Shown: piece by piece, positions 1 through 8,305 of the stretch
Layout of the letters: every line of letters begins with the position of its first letter
Numbering within the stretch: the first letter of the stretch is position 1
Source: Lachnospiraceae bacterium UBA7093
Lineage (GTDB): Bacteria > Bacillota > Clostridia > Lachnospirales > Lachnospiraceae
Assembly (NCBI GenBank): GCA_002492465.1
Contig: DKYT01000005.1
Location: 19,536 to 58,493 of the forward strand
Direction of reading: 5' to 3'
DNA: 38,958 nucleotides
Made by a program: the position numbers and the translations under genes
The notes under the pieces: model-generated
What the model was told of the DNA's origin: nothing
What the model saw: the letters and a program-made list of their open reading frames with translations, nothing else
Databases searched by the model: none

Positions 1-555
1 GATGTGATGATGCCGAAGCTGGACGGGCTTTCCGCACTGATGCGTATCAGGGAAAAGCAGAATATTCCCATCATTGTGTTAAGCGCAAAGGGCGAGGACA
101 GCGATAAGGTGCTGGGGCTGTCGATGGGGGCGGACGATTATGTGGTTAAGCCTTATAACCCCCAGGAGCTGGCGGCGCGGGTAAAGAGCCATCTGCGCAG
201 GTATACCAGTTTGGGGGACATCCACACCCGGAGGGGAGCCAGTGAGATTGTAAATGGACGCCTGCTCTATAAGACCGACGAGAGAGTAGTCTATGCAGAC
301 GGGGAAGCGGTAAAGCTTACTGCCACAGAGACAAAGATCGTGGAACTGTTCATGCGGAATTTGGGACGGGTGTTTCCGGCGGAGGAGATTTATCGCCGTG
401 TGTGGGAGGAAGAGTCCTTTGCATCGGAAAATACGGTCATGGTCCATATCCGGCGGATCCGTGAAAAGCTGGAGCTGAATCCGAAAGAGCCAGAATATAT
501 AAAGGTGGTGTGGGGCATTGGATACAAAATGGAAAAGCAGGAAAAATGTAATTAG
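1..555 (+). CDS. OmpR/PhoB-family response regulator, 5' truncated by the window edge
   Basis: DNA-binding response regulator of a two-component system. The reading frame is open from base 1, so the N-terminal third of the receiver domain lies outside the window. The first codon (gat, bases 1-3) is probably the phosphoacceptor Asp, as it starts the canonical DVMMPKLDG motif. The conserved Lys follows in VVKPYNPQEL, and a winged-helix domain with the usual TATETKIVELF and ENTVMVHIRRIREKL segments completes the protein. It overlaps the downstream kinase by 38 bp, so the two are co-transcribed and probably translationally coupled. The architecture matches VanR/VncR-type regulators. The target genes are not evident; the BceAB-type transporter 4.5 kb away on the other strand is possible but unproven. 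Confidence 0.95.
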   Translation, partial: DVMMPKLDGLSALMRIREKQNIPIIVLSAKGEDSDKVLGLSMGADDYVVKPYNPQELAARVKSHLRRYTSLGDIHTRRGASEIVNGRLLYKTDERVVYADGEAVKLTATETKIVELFMRNLGRVFPAEEIYRRVWEEESFASENTVMVHIRRIREKLELNPKEPEYIKVVWGIGYKMEKQEKCN

Positions 556-2959
556 CGCTGTGGCTTTTATCCTGGGCGTCAGTCTGACGCTGGGAGGCAT
601 GGCAGGGATTTTAAGGGATAAGCCCGGCAGCGTGGGGCTTTGGCAGATGAAGGAGCTATTTCAGGGAGATTACCAGCATAACAACCGGTTTCAGGATTAT
701 ATGACAGGACGTTTCTGGAATTTTCTGACCATGGCGGCAGGAGGCAATCTTGAAAACTCATGGTGGTATGGCGCTGATAGCTATTGGGACGGTTATGATG
801 GCGGAGGCTACGCCGACATCTGGAACAATGACTGGGAGAGTTACCAGGACAACCTGGATGAAATGATGGACGGCTATGAGGAGCTGGAGAAAGAATGGGA
901 GAAACTTCGACAGGAAGGCGCCAATGAGGAAGCGGAGGAGTTGCGTGATGAGATAGATGATTATCTGGAAGAGATAGAAAATTACCAGAAGGAGATGGAA
1001 AATTATCACGGCAGCAGACAAACGGAGCTTACCCAGGAGGAGAAAAAGCAAAGAGCACAGAAATACCACGACAGGATAAAAGGGGATCAGAATTTGCTCT
1101 ATGTGATTTCCTATGAAGATCAGGTTTTATACGCTAATTCCGAACTCCTGTCTGCAGAAGGCAAAATGAAAGCGCCTGAGGGATACAATTTTCTTTTGTA
1201 TTTTGATGGAGAAAAGGTCAGGATTACCAAGGACGGAAAAGAGCTGGACATTTACGGGGACGGTTATTACCGGGAAGAAAATACCTGGCAGGAGACGGGG
1301 AGAAAAAGAGACTGGTTCGTTCCCGGTTACCTGAATTTTCCGGTGGATGAAAGTTTGAAAAAGGCAAAGATCTTTATTGCTGCCGCAAAGGAGCCGGTAT
1401 TATATATGGAAGGGAGCTATGGAACCTCAGGCGGCGGGAAGTATGATAACGCTCTGTATTGGATGAATGTTAACTGGCAGGGGAATCAGAAGCTTTTGAA
1501 GAAAGAAGCGGTATGTTTTGCCCTTGGTCTGGTCTTTCTGCTTTTGGCGTTTTTGAGCAGAAAAAGAGGAAGAGAGGCGGCGGCAAAAGTGGCTGGCGTC
1601 CAGGCAGGAATATGGGTGGAATGTAAAGCGCTTTTGTTTTTAGGAATGCTGTTTCTCGTATTTTTCATCATCAAACGCAGCAATCAGGGATATGGATTGT
1701 GGCAGGAACTGACAGAAGTTTATTTTTATGAATATGGATATGATGTTGCAAATCTGTCTGTGTATGGCAGGGAGATTCTGAGGAATGCCAATCCTGTAGC
1801 CTGGATCATACTGTTCTGGGGAATCTGGCTGGTTTGGAACGATTGGAAATATAACAAAAAGCTGTGGACCAACAGCCTCAGCGGAAAACTTTACAGAGCC
1901 TTTTCTCTCAAGAGTTTGAACTGGGCGCCGGCTCGGAGGATGGCATTTAGAAACTGCGGGGCATTTGTGGGGGCAGCGCTTTATGCTTTTCTGCTCCTTG
2001 GTATCGTCATTTGGCGGATAAACGGGTACAAGAATATCCTGGTTCTGTTTCTTTTGACCTTTTGCGGCACTGCCGTGTTCCTTTTGCTGACGTACCTTGT
2101 GGGAAGAAAAAATATAGAAACTGCAAGGGATATGGAAACAATATCCGGCTGTATCAGCGAAATCCGGAATGGAAATTATAGGGATATGGAGGGAGATTTT
2201 GCCGATCATGACCTGCAAAACGTTATGGCGGAGCTGGAAGATATCCGCCATGGCATGGAGAATGCCGTAGAGGAGCAGATGAGAAGTCAGAAAATGAAGG
2301 TGGAATTAATTGCAAATGTTTCTCATGATATTAAGACGCCTCTTACTTCGATTATCAGCTACGTGCAGTTTTTAAAGCAGGAAGAAGACCTGCCTGAGCA
2401 TATAAAAGATTATGTGAAAATCCTGGACGAAAAGTCCCAGAGATTGAAAAATATGGTACAGGACGTGTTTGCCGTGAGCAAGGCGGCTTCCGGGGAACTG
2501 CCCATGCATATGGAAAAGCTGGATTTTGGAAAGCTTCTGCATCAGACGCTGGCGGATATGGAAGAACAGATCAAGGGCAGCGCGGTATCCTTCCGTACAG
2601 AGACGCCTCCAACCCCGGTGATGATTATGGCTGACGGGGAGAGGATGTACCGGGTATTTCAGAACCTGTTTCAGAATGCTATCCAATATTCTCTTGCCGG
2701 TTCGAGGGTGTATGTGACGCTGCAAATAGAGGGCGCTATGGCGGTTGTCAGTGTGAAAAATGCTTCCCTGATGGAACTGAACAAAGAGAAGGACTTTGCC
2801 GAGCGCTTTACCAGAGGAGACCAGAGCCGCACAGACGGCGGCAGCGGCTTGGGATTGTCCATTGCCCAGAGTTTCACGGAGGCATGCGGCGGGGAATTTT
2901 CCTGGGAGACCGATGCAGATTTATTTGTAGTAAAGGTTTCCTTTAGGATGGTAGGATAA
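518..2959 (+). CDS. VanS/VncS-like membrane sensor histidine kinase with large extracytoplasmic domain
   Basis: Membrane sensor kinase, 813 aa, partner of the preceding response regulator. The start is TTG at 518, with AAAGGTGG at 501-508 as ribosome binding site; later ATGs would cut off the first membrane helix (about residues 11-31). An extracytoplasmic region (about 35-325) contains an acidic helical coiled-coil-like stretch at 105-165. At least four more hydrophobic helices follow (about 330-346, 370-386, 427-440, 480-530). The DHp H-box NVSHDIKTPLTS places the phosphorylated His at 603. The ATPase domain has an N-box around Asn716-Asn720 and a G-box GGSGLGLSI at 774-782. Much longer than ordinary VanS-type kinases because of the sensor part. 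The ligand is unknown; by family, cell-envelope stress or peptide sensing is plausible. Confidence 0.93.
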   Translation: MDTKWKSRKNVISAVAFILGVSLTLGGMAGILRDKPGSVGLWQMKELFQGDYQHNNRFQDYMTGRFWNFLTMAAGGNLENSWWYGADSYWDGYDGGGYADIWNNDWESYQDNLDEMMDGYEELEKEWEKLRQEGANEEAEELRDEIDDYLEEIENYQKEMENYHGSRQTELTQEEKKQRAQKYHDRIKGDQNLLYVISYEDQVLYANSELLSAEGKMKAPEGYNFLLYFDGEKVRITKDGKELDIYGDGYYREENTWQETGRKRDWFVPGYLNFPVDESLKKAKIFIAAAKEPVLYMEGSYGTSGGGKYDNALYWMNVNWQGNQKLLKKEAVCFALGLVFLLLAFLSRKRGREAAAKVAGVQAGIWVECKALLFLGMLFLVFFIIKRSNQGYGLWQELTEVYFYEYGYDVANLSVYGREILRNANPVAWIILFWGIWLVWNDWKYNKKLWTNSLSGKLYRAFSLKSLNWAPARRMAFRNCGAFVGAALYAFLLLGIVIWRINGYKNILVLFLLTFCGTAVFLLLTYLVGRKNIETARDMETISGCISEIRNGNYRDMEGDFADHDLQNVMAELEDIRHGMENAVEEQMRSQKMKVELIANVSHDIKTPLTSIISYVQFLKQEEDLPEHIKDYVKILDEKSQRLKNMVQDVFAVSKAASGELPMHMEKLDFGKLLHQTLADMEEQIKGSAVSFRTETPPTPVMIMADGERMYRVFQNLFQNAIQYSLAGSRVYVTLQIEGAMAVVSVKNASLMELNKEKDFAERFTRGDQSRTDGGSGLGLSIAQSFTEACGGEFSWETDADLFVVKVSFRMVG

Positions 2960-3006
2960 TACGGAAGAGAGTAGAGTGCTTTGACAGAGGAGATAAGGGG
3001 AAAATA

Positions 3007-3903
3007 ATGTCAGACAGCCGATTGTTCAAAATTTTATATTATCTTTTAGACAAGGGACATGCCACGGCGCCTGAATTGGCGGAAAGATTTGAAGTTTCGC
3101 CAAGGACGGTCTATCGTGACATAGAAGCGTTAAGCGGCGCCGGTATTCCGGTTTATGCGGAGCCGGGTAGAAACGGCGGAATTTATTTATTGGACGACTC
3201 GATTTTGGACAGAGCAGTATTGTCTGAAAACGAAAGACGGGAGATTTTGGCGGCAATTCAAAGTATATCCGCCACAGCTTATCCCTCTGGCAAAGAAATA
3301 CTGACAAAGCTATCTGCACTTTTCAATGTGAATATGGGGAATTGGCTGGAGGTGGATTTTTCCCGTTGGGGGAAAGATGCCTGTGATAACGAAAAATTTG
3401 AAACGCTGAAAACAGCGGTAATTCAGCATAAGGAAATTAAGATCCTTTATGAGAATTCCGGCGGCGAAAGAAGGGAACGCATCGTTTGCCCCCTAAAGCT
3501 GTGTTATAAATCGAAAGAATGGTATTTAAAGGCTTTTTGCCTTACAAAAGAGGATTTCCGCATCTTTAAACTAAATCGGATTTTAGGATTGGAGTTGTTG
3601 GAGAAAACCTTTGTGCCAAGACCGTATCCGGAGCCGGAAGACTTTCGCCAGCCGCCAGATTCGCCGCTTATTCTTTTGTTTTCAAAAGAAATGGCATACC
3701 GTGTCTATGACGAATTTAATGAGACCCAGATTGAGCGTCAAAAAAACGGCGACTTAATTGTCTCTGCCCAAATGCCTGTGGATGCATGGCTGATCGGTTA
3801 TCTACTCTCCTTTGGCGCCAAGGTTGAAGTCATTGAACCTCGATATTTAAGGGACATTTTGGCAAAAAAGGCACAGGAGATTTATGAAAAAAATAAACCT
3901 TGA
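3007..3903 (+). CDS. YafY-type HTH/WYL-domain transcriptional regulator
   Basis: Transcription factor of 298 aa. The N-terminal winged HTH (about residues 1-60) carries the DeoR-like recognition helix in VSPRTVYRDIEALSGAGIPV, followed by the NGGIYL wing typical of YafY proteins. The middle and C-terminal part (about 135-225) is a WYL domain (IKILYENSGG, CPLKLCYKSKEWYLKAFC), which in this family senses a ligand or nucleic acid. The C-terminal extension with SFGAKVEVIEPRYLRDILAKKA is also typical. Its stop codon overlaps a -35 element (3900-3905) of a dyad-containing promoter that drives the next gene, so the ClbS/DfsB-like protein is the likely target. Weak spacing to the preceding kinase (47 bp) suggests separate transcription, but this is not certain. 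Confidence 0.92.
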   Translation: MSDSRLFKILYYLLDKGHATAPELAERFEVSPRTVYRDIEALSGAGIPVYAEPGRNGGIYLLDDSILDRAVLSENERREILAAIQSISATAYPSGKEILTKLSALFNVNMGNWLEVDFSRWGKDACDNEKFETLKTAVIQHKEIKILYENSGGERRERIVCPLKLCYKSKEWYLKAFCLTKEDFRIFKLNRILGLELLEKTFVPRPYPEPEDFRQPPDSPLILLFSKEMAYRVYDEFNETQIERQKNGDLIVSAQMPVDAWLIGYLLSFGAKVEVIEPRYLRDILAKKAQEIYEKNKP

Positions 3904-3930
3904 CACAGGGTGTCAGGATATGTGTGATAT
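3900..3930 (+). promoter_or_regulatory. Long-spacer promoter with internal dyad, probable WYL-regulator target
   Basis: A perfect consensus -35 TTGACA (3900-3905) and a -10-like TGATAT (3925-3930) are separated by 19 bp. The perfect 6-3-6 dyad TGACAC-AGG-GTGTCA (3901-3915) overlaps the -35 and the spacer. An over-long spacer with an internal dyad is the layout of promoters activated by DNA distortion (MerR type). Its position directly between the WYL regulator and the ClbS-like gene suggests control by that regulator. The assignment is inferred. Confidence 0.55.
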
Positions 3931-3985
3931 GGTAAAAACAACAAGAAAATTACCATGTGCTTAGGCGCAGAAAAGGAGAAACCAT

Positions 3986-4531
3986 ATGAGCAGACCAACC
4001 ACAAAAGCGGACTTGCTGACCGCTGCAACCGATCAATATGAGAAACTTAACACTCTCATTTCCAACTTGACGGAAAAGGAATTGTCAACTGATTTTAATT
4101 TTGCTGATGATGAAAAAAAGAAAGAAGCCCATTGGAAGAGAGATCGAAATCTCAGGGACATTTTAATTCATCTGTATGAATGGCACCAGCTTTTATTAAA
4201 CTGGGTTCACGCCAATCAGAACGGCGACCATAAACCTTTTATCCCTCATCCATATAACTGGAAAACATATGGCAGCTTAAACGAATACTTTTGGAAAAAG
4301 CATCAAAACACATCCCTGGAGGAAGCAAAGGAAATGGTTGCAAAAAGTCACAATGAGGTATTGTGCCTGGCGGAAACTTTTTCCAATGAGGAGTTGTTTT
4401 CAAAAGGGGTGTACAAATGGGTTGGCGGAAGCACATTAGGCTCCTATTTCGTCAGTGCGACATCCAGCCATTATGACTGGGCTATGAAAAAACTGAAAGC
4501 GCATATTAAAAATTGTAAAGAAAATCATTGA
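3986..4531 (+). CDS. ClbS/DfsB-family four-helix-bundle protein
   Basis: A cytoplasmic 181-aa protein of the DinB-superfamily group ClbS/DfsB (DUF1706). Recognisable features are the N-terminal SRPTTKADLLTAATDQYEKL segment, the KRDRNLRDILIHLYEWHQLLLNW helix, the HPYNWKTYGSLNEYFW segment and the C-terminal ATSSHYDWAMKKLKAHI helix. ClbS itself hydrolyses the cyclopropane of colibactin and protects DNA in the producer; most other members are uncharacterised. AAAGGAG lies at the proper distance upstream of ATG 3986. It sits behind a putative WYL-controlled promoter, so inducible expression is likely. No colibactin-like biosynthesis genes are in this window, so self-resistance to that toxin is not implied; detoxification or stress response is an inference. 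Confidence 0.88.
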   Translation: MSRPTTKADLLTAATDQYEKLNTLISNLTEKELSTDFNFADDEKKKEAHWKRDRNLRDILIHLYEWHQLLLNWVHANQNGDHKPFIPHPYNWKTYGSLNEYFWKKHQNTSLEEAKEMVAKSHNEVLCLAETFSNEELFSKGVYKWVGGSTLGSYFVSATSSHYDWAMKKLKAHIKNCKENH

Positions 4532-4587
4532 TGCACATTTCATAAGAAAAGCTACAGATTTCACTCCCGGCTGGACAGTACTCCTGG

Positions 4588-4632
4588 TATTGCATTTTTT
4601 GTACTTTGGACGTACACTGTTATTATGCAATA
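4588..4632. repeat. Nested inverted repeat upstream of the NifX-like gene
   Basis: TATTGCAT (4588-4595) and ATGCAATA (4625-4632) form a perfect 8-bp dyad that encloses a second dyad, GTAC (4601-4604) and GTAC (4612-4615). It lies 20 bp upstream of the start codon at 4652. It could be an operator or a 5' leader hairpin; no T-run follows, so it is not an obvious terminator. Confidence 0.4.
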
Positions 4633-4651
4633 GACAGAGGAAGGAGAAATT

Positions 4652-5053
4652 ATGAGAATAGCGGTTACTTATGAAAATGGAAATATATTCCAGCATTTTG
4701 GGCACACTGAGCAGTTTAAAATCTATGATATTGAAGACGGAAAAGTTGTAAAAGAGCAGGTCGCAGGTACGGAAGGAAGCGGACATGGCGCTTTGGCGGG
4801 CATGCTTTCAGATTTGAAGGCGGATGTGCTGATCTGCGGCGGAATCGGCGCAGGCGCTCAGAATGCCCTGGCGGAAGCCGGAATCCGGCTTTATGGCGGC
4901 GTATCCGGCAGTGCAGATGAAGCGGTAAGAGCGCTGCTTGAGGGGAGTCTTTCCTTTGATCCGGATGTACATTGCGATCATCACGGACATCATGGGGAAG
5001 AGCATTCTTGCGGGGAGAATAAGCAGGGATGCGGGGGAAATAAACGAGCATAA
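4652..5053 (+). CDS. NifX/NafY-like dinitrogenase iron-molybdenum cofactor-binding family protein with His/Cys-rich tail
   Basis: Small cytoplasmic protein, 133 aa, of the NifB/NifX dinitrogenase iron-molybdenum cofactor family (RNase H-like fold). The domain spans residues 1-105: MRIAVTYENGNIFQHFGHTEQFKIYDI, then ADVLICGGIGAGAQNALAEAGI, which match the fold's conserved blocks. The C-terminal 28 residues are rich in His and Cys (DVHCDHHGHHGEEHSCG and a Cys-Gly end) and likely bind metal. AAGGAG lies upstream of ATG 4652. No nitrogenase genes are nearby; in anaerobes such stand-alone members are common and are thought to bind Fe-S or Fe-Mo-type clusters. The specific role here is unknown. It ends just before a bidirectional terminator. 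Confidence 0.88.
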   Translation: MRIAVTYENGNIFQHFGHTEQFKIYDIEDGKVVKEQVAGTEGSGHGALAGMLSDLKADVLICGGIGAGAQNALAEAGIRLYGGVSGSADEAVRALLEGSLSFDPDVHCDHHGHHGEEHSCGENKQGCGGNKRA

Positions 5054-5076
5054 GCAGGATCTTTGCAAGCCCCTGA

Positions 5077-5129
5077 AAAGAGGCAGCTTCGAGAAAGGGT
5101 AAAACCACAGTATTTCGAAGCTGCCTCTT
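5077..5129. terminator. Bidirectional intrinsic terminator
   Basis: A perfect 16-bp inverted repeat: AAAGAGGCAGCTTCGA (5077-5092) and TCGAAGCTGCCTCTTT (5114-5129) with a 21-nt loop, followed by T-rich sequence on the plus strand and T-rich sequence on the minus strand. It sits between the convergent NifX-like gene and the ABC permease gene and can serve both. Confidence 0.85.
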
Positions 5130-5132
5130 TGT

Positions 5133-7244
5133 TTATAGGTTGCAGGTATTTAGCTGCCTGCACATGTTTTTTATTGTGTAGCGGTATATCAGATAGTAAA
5201 TACCTGCTAAAAGGCTGAGAATAAAAAAGCATACGATTAGTCCGCCGATTTCCGCGCCTGTTATTTTCCCATCATTGCCAAACATAAGAAGGGCATACAG
5301 CAGGTACATGGCACTCATGCCTACGGCGGAAGGAATTTGAAAGATGGGATCTGCCTGGGCTTTGATTTCCTTCATTAAAAAGGAAGGAGATGCGCCAAGC
5401 CGCTTTAAATCGTCAAATACATAGCGGTTGTTAAGTAAAATGGTCATACAACGGGTATAGCTGATGACCATAGCGGCAAGAGAGCAGACAATGGCAATAA
5501 AAAGGAACATCATAAGGTATACGGAAAAGGTTCTGAGGAAGTTCGTGCGATCCAGCATCCGGCTTTTGGGCATATAAGTCCAGTATAATCTGAAATCACT
5601 GGTGTCAGGTTCGGAAAAGCTGATTTTGGTCATACGAGGGGTATCGCCCCAGTAAACTTCTCCTTGCTGGTCAGAATAATATTTCGATACCCGGTCATAG
5701 TAGATAGGAAGCTCACATTCAGGACCAAAGGAAGCCACCAGGGTATTAAAAAAGTCTTCTGCAAAAGCATAGCTGTCTTTTCCGTCTATATTAAAGAATG
5801 CGGCGGTGCCCATCCAGTCGGGCGTGAGTCCCTGGGCAATCACTTCGTAGTCCTGATCGTTCAGCACGTAGTAGCCTTTTTGATCCGTTAAAAGATCATA
5901 ATGGGCGTAGCCGGCAAAAGCGACAGGAAGGGTTTCCTGAGTAACCATATTCGTAAGCAGCGTGGCATCCGAATTCAGATAATACAGTCCGGTCTCAGAG
6001 GCGTTTGAGACAGCAAGATAGGTTCCCCGGCTTACGGTGATTTCTGTTCCGGTAAGAAGCCGGTAGGCAGTTTCGGAAAAAAATTTTCCCTCGCCAAAGA
6101 GTGAAATGCGCTCATAATGGAATTTTTGCCCTTCATCCTCTATCTCTGTGATACCGTCAAAGGCAAGGGAAAGATAAGGGGCGCTTTTGAAATCTTTGAT
6201 GGAAAGATCATGGGCGGCGGCAAGAAGGGAGATTTCTTTTTTCCCGGGAACCTTCTGGTCCGCCCGGTAATGATAATAATAATCATAAGGGCGGGAATTT
6301 ACTTCCATGGTATGTCCTGTACTGAGCATGGGAATATAAAAAATAGCAAAGGCGCTTCCGGCAATCAAAACAGTGCTTACAAGCAGGTTATTGACAGTCT
6401 GTTTTCCCTGAAATTTCATCATACTTCTTGCGATGATATTTTTGTAGGGATGCTTTTTGCGAGAACGCCAGCCGTGTATTACCGTGTGCAGCATGATCAT
6501 ATAAAGTCCTGCAAACACAGGAGCATAGAGCAGGTTAACCCATGCCGGGGAGTAAGCGCTGAAAAGCTTTTGGTAAACAGCCGGAGCAGAGTATCCCAGA
6601 ACTGCGCCTGCCAATACCAGCAGAATGCCTATGGGGCCGCACCATGCGCCCAATTCTTTTACAGGTTCATTTCTGTGCTCCTCATGCATGACTTCCATAA
6701 CGTTGGTCTGTTTCAAATATCGGTAAGCGTTCATGCAGGAAAATAATACAACGATCAGGCAGAATGCCGCCGATAAATACAGGCATTTAAGATCAAGCTT
6801 TAAGACCATCTGCGCGCTGTCCGTGACAAAAAGCCGGAAAGCATTCCAAAGCAGCAGTACAAAAGGGAAACCGGCAAAAATGCCCGCCAGGGAGGAAAGA
6901 ACGCTGAGGAAAACCACTTCCTTCAAAAGACCGGGCAGAAGACGGCGTCCGGAAGCGCCAAGCGCCATAAGAGTTCCCAGCTGCCTTGCTTTTTTTCGAA
7001 AAAACAGACCGGAGGCATAGATGGTAAATACAACGCAACCAAACAGCGCCAGTACGAAGACGGCAGTCATTTGCTTGCGGCTGTCGCCGCCTTCCGGCAG
7101 TACAAGGAGTACGGTAGGGGAAAACATCATAGCGGAATAGGCAGTAATCAGCATCAAAGAAACAAAATTACAAAACAGATACAACTTTGCCGTTTTTGCA
7201 TCGGCTTTCTGCAATTTCTTTTCCAGATTTTTCAAAGTCATCAT
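5133..7244 (-). CDS. BceB-type FtsX-domain ABC transporter permease
   Basis: Integral membrane permease, 703 aa, of the peptide-resistance (BceB/VraG-like) class. It starts with cytoplasmic residues and a helix at about 27-48, followed by an FtsX block (helices at about 80-100, 125-150, 155-180) that includes the RQLGTLMALGASGRRLL coupling segment. Further helices are near 205-225, 235-255 and 290-310. A large extracytoplasmic domain (about 315-565) precedes the last three helices and the second FtsX block (about 580-690). One central large extracellular domain and about ten helices are the hallmark of BceB, which removes antimicrobial peptides such as bacitracin from lipid II-cycle intermediates. 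It starts 1 bp after the ATPase gene stop, so the two form an operon. Confidence 0.9.
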   Translation of the reverse strand: MMTLKNLEKKLQKADAKTAKLYLFCNFVSLMLITAYSAMMFSPTVLLVLPEGGDSRKQMTAVFVLALFGCVVFTIYASGLFFRKKARQLGTLMALGASGRRLLPGLLKEVVFLSVLSSLAGIFAGFPFVLLLWNAFRLFVTDSAQMVLKLDLKCLYLSAAFCLIVVLFSCMNAYRYLKQTNVMEVMHEEHRNEPVKELGAWCGPIGILLVLAGAVLGYSAPAVYQKLFSAYSPAWVNLLYAPVFAGLYMIMLHTVIHGWRSRKKHPYKNIIARSMMKFQGKQTVNNLLVSTVLIAGSAFAIFYIPMLSTGHTMEVNSRPYDYYYHYRADQKVPGKKEISLLAAAHDLSIKDFKSAPYLSLAFDGITEIEDEGQKFHYERISLFGEGKFFSETAYRLLTGTEITVSRGTYLAVSNASETGLYYLNSDATLLTNMVTQETLPVAFAGYAHYDLLTDQKGYYVLNDQDYEVIAQGLTPDWMGTAAFFNIDGKDSYAFAEDFFNTLVASFGPECELPIYYDRVSKYYSDQQGEVYWGDTPRMTKISFSEPDTSDFRLYWTYMPKSRMLDRTNFLRTFSVYLMMFLFIAIVCSLAAMVISYTRCMTILLNNRYVFDDLKRLGASPSFLMKEIKAQADPIFQIPSAVGMSAMYLLYALLMFGNDGKITGAEIGGLIVCFFILSLLAGIYYLIYRYTIKNMCRQLNTCNL

Positions 7245-7245
7245 G

Positions 7246-8037
7246 TTACATCCCTCCTGTAGCGTTCTGATCAGACTCAGAATCGATATTGCTCATTTTG
7301 CGGATGGCATCCAGAAGCCGATCCTGGAAGGCACTTCGATTTTCCTGTTTGCGTTCCGAAGAAGCTTCCAGAGTGTCGTAAACCGCGCCATCCTTTAAAA
7401 GAATTACCCGGTCGCAGAAAGAGGCGGCAAAACTGTCGTGGGTCACCATGAAAATGGAAGCGCCCAGCTTACGCCTGGCATTTTCGAAGGATTCAATGAC
7501 GGCGCGGCTTGATTTGCTGTCCAGATTTCCGGTAGGCTCATCCGCCAGAATCAGAAGGGGCTGGTTGATCAGGCTTCGCGCCACAGCCGTTCGCTGTCTT
7601 TCCCCGCCGGAAATGTCTGCCGGATATTTGCCGGCAATATGATCGATGCCGAAAAGCGCCAGAAGCCGATCTGTAAGATTTTCAGCGTCATGGTCAACCT
7701 TGCCCTGAATGATTCTGGGAACCAAAATATTCTCCCTTACGGTTAAGCCGTCCAGGAGCATGAAGTCCTGAAAAACAAAACCAAGCTTTTCATTGCGTAT
7801 TTTTGCAAGGTTGTTTTGATCCAGCCCTTTCAGCTGCTGTCCGCCTAAAGTGATGGTTCCCTGCTCAAAGGGAATGTAGCAGGAAATACAGTTGAGCAGG
7901 GTGCTTTTTCCGGAACCGGAAGGACCCATTACGGCGACAAACTCCTGATTGGCAACGGATAAATCGATCCCTTTTAGTACGGGATAGGATTTGCTTCCGC
8001 TTTGGTAGGATTTATAAAGATTTTTTACGTATAACAT
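7246..8037 (-). CDS. BceA-type ABC transporter ATP-binding protein
   Basis: Cytoplasmic ATPase, 263 aa, energising the adjacent permease. Walker A is GPSGSGKST (38-46), the Q-loop is in GFVFQDFMLL, the ABC signature is SGGERQR (143-149), Walker B is LLILADEP (161-168) and the switch His is His200 in MVTHDSF. The sequence is close to the MacB/BceA (FtsE-like) subclass. GAGAGGTG precedes the ATG. The stop codon is 1 bp from the permease start. The dedicated BceRS-type sensor pair usually found beside such genes is not adjacent; the two-component system at the left edge of the window has a different sensor type. Confidence 0.94.
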   Translation of the reverse strand: MLYVKNLYKSYQSGSKSYPVLKGIDLSVANQEFVAVMGPSGSGKSTLLNCISCYIPFEQGTITLGGQQLKGLDQNNLAKIRNEKLGFVFQDFMLLDGLTVRENILVPRIIQGKVDHDAENLTDRLLALFGIDHIAGKYPADISGGERQRTAVARSLINQPLLILADEPTGNLDSKSSRAVIESFENARRKLGASIFMVTHDSFAASFCDRVILLKDGAVYDTLEASSERKQENRSAFQDRLLDAIRKMSNIDSESDQNATGGM

Positions 8038-8230
8038 AGCGCACCTCTCTGAAAAAATTTTTGATTGAGGTAAGTATAACAGGAAAAAACGGAGCCAAAA
8101 GCCGGAGTGTCATTTTTAGCAGCTGAAATGTTACTTTTGGGGACGCCTGGAAAAAGTTGTAAAGTTTGGCTGGAATTTTGTAAAGTGTTGTCCGTATTAC
8201 AAATAATTATGAGAAAAACCAGAATATAAG

Positions 8231-8259
8231 TTGCCTTATGGGGACAACTGTTTTAAAAT
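8231..8259 (+). promoter_or_regulatory. Probable sigma-A promoter of the chemotaxis receptor gene
   Basis: TTGCCT (8231-8236) and TAAAAT (8254-8259) are separated by 17 bp, and transcription would start near 8266. The longest open frame starts with the TTG of this -35 element, so that upstream start is unlikely. I looked for a flagellar sigma-D-type promoter here and saw none. Confidence 0.5.
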
Positions 8260-8305
8260 AGAAAGAGCGATAAAGATGGACAAAAAGTTCATTAAGGAGA
8301 CGAAG

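Noticed and set aside
5133..7244. Plus-strand frames inside the ABC permease gene
   Set aside because: They are antisense shadows without ribosome binding sites or known families.
1..8037. Assigning the two-component system at 1-2959 to the BceAB-type transporter
   Set aside because: The kinase is not the short intramembrane BceS type, and the genes are on opposite strands with three unrelated genes between them.
8231..8305. Upstream TTG or ATG starts of the chemotaxis receptor
   Set aside because: TTG 8231 is part of the -35 hexamer, and ATG 8276 lacks a good site; ATG 8306 has AAGGAGA at 5 nt.
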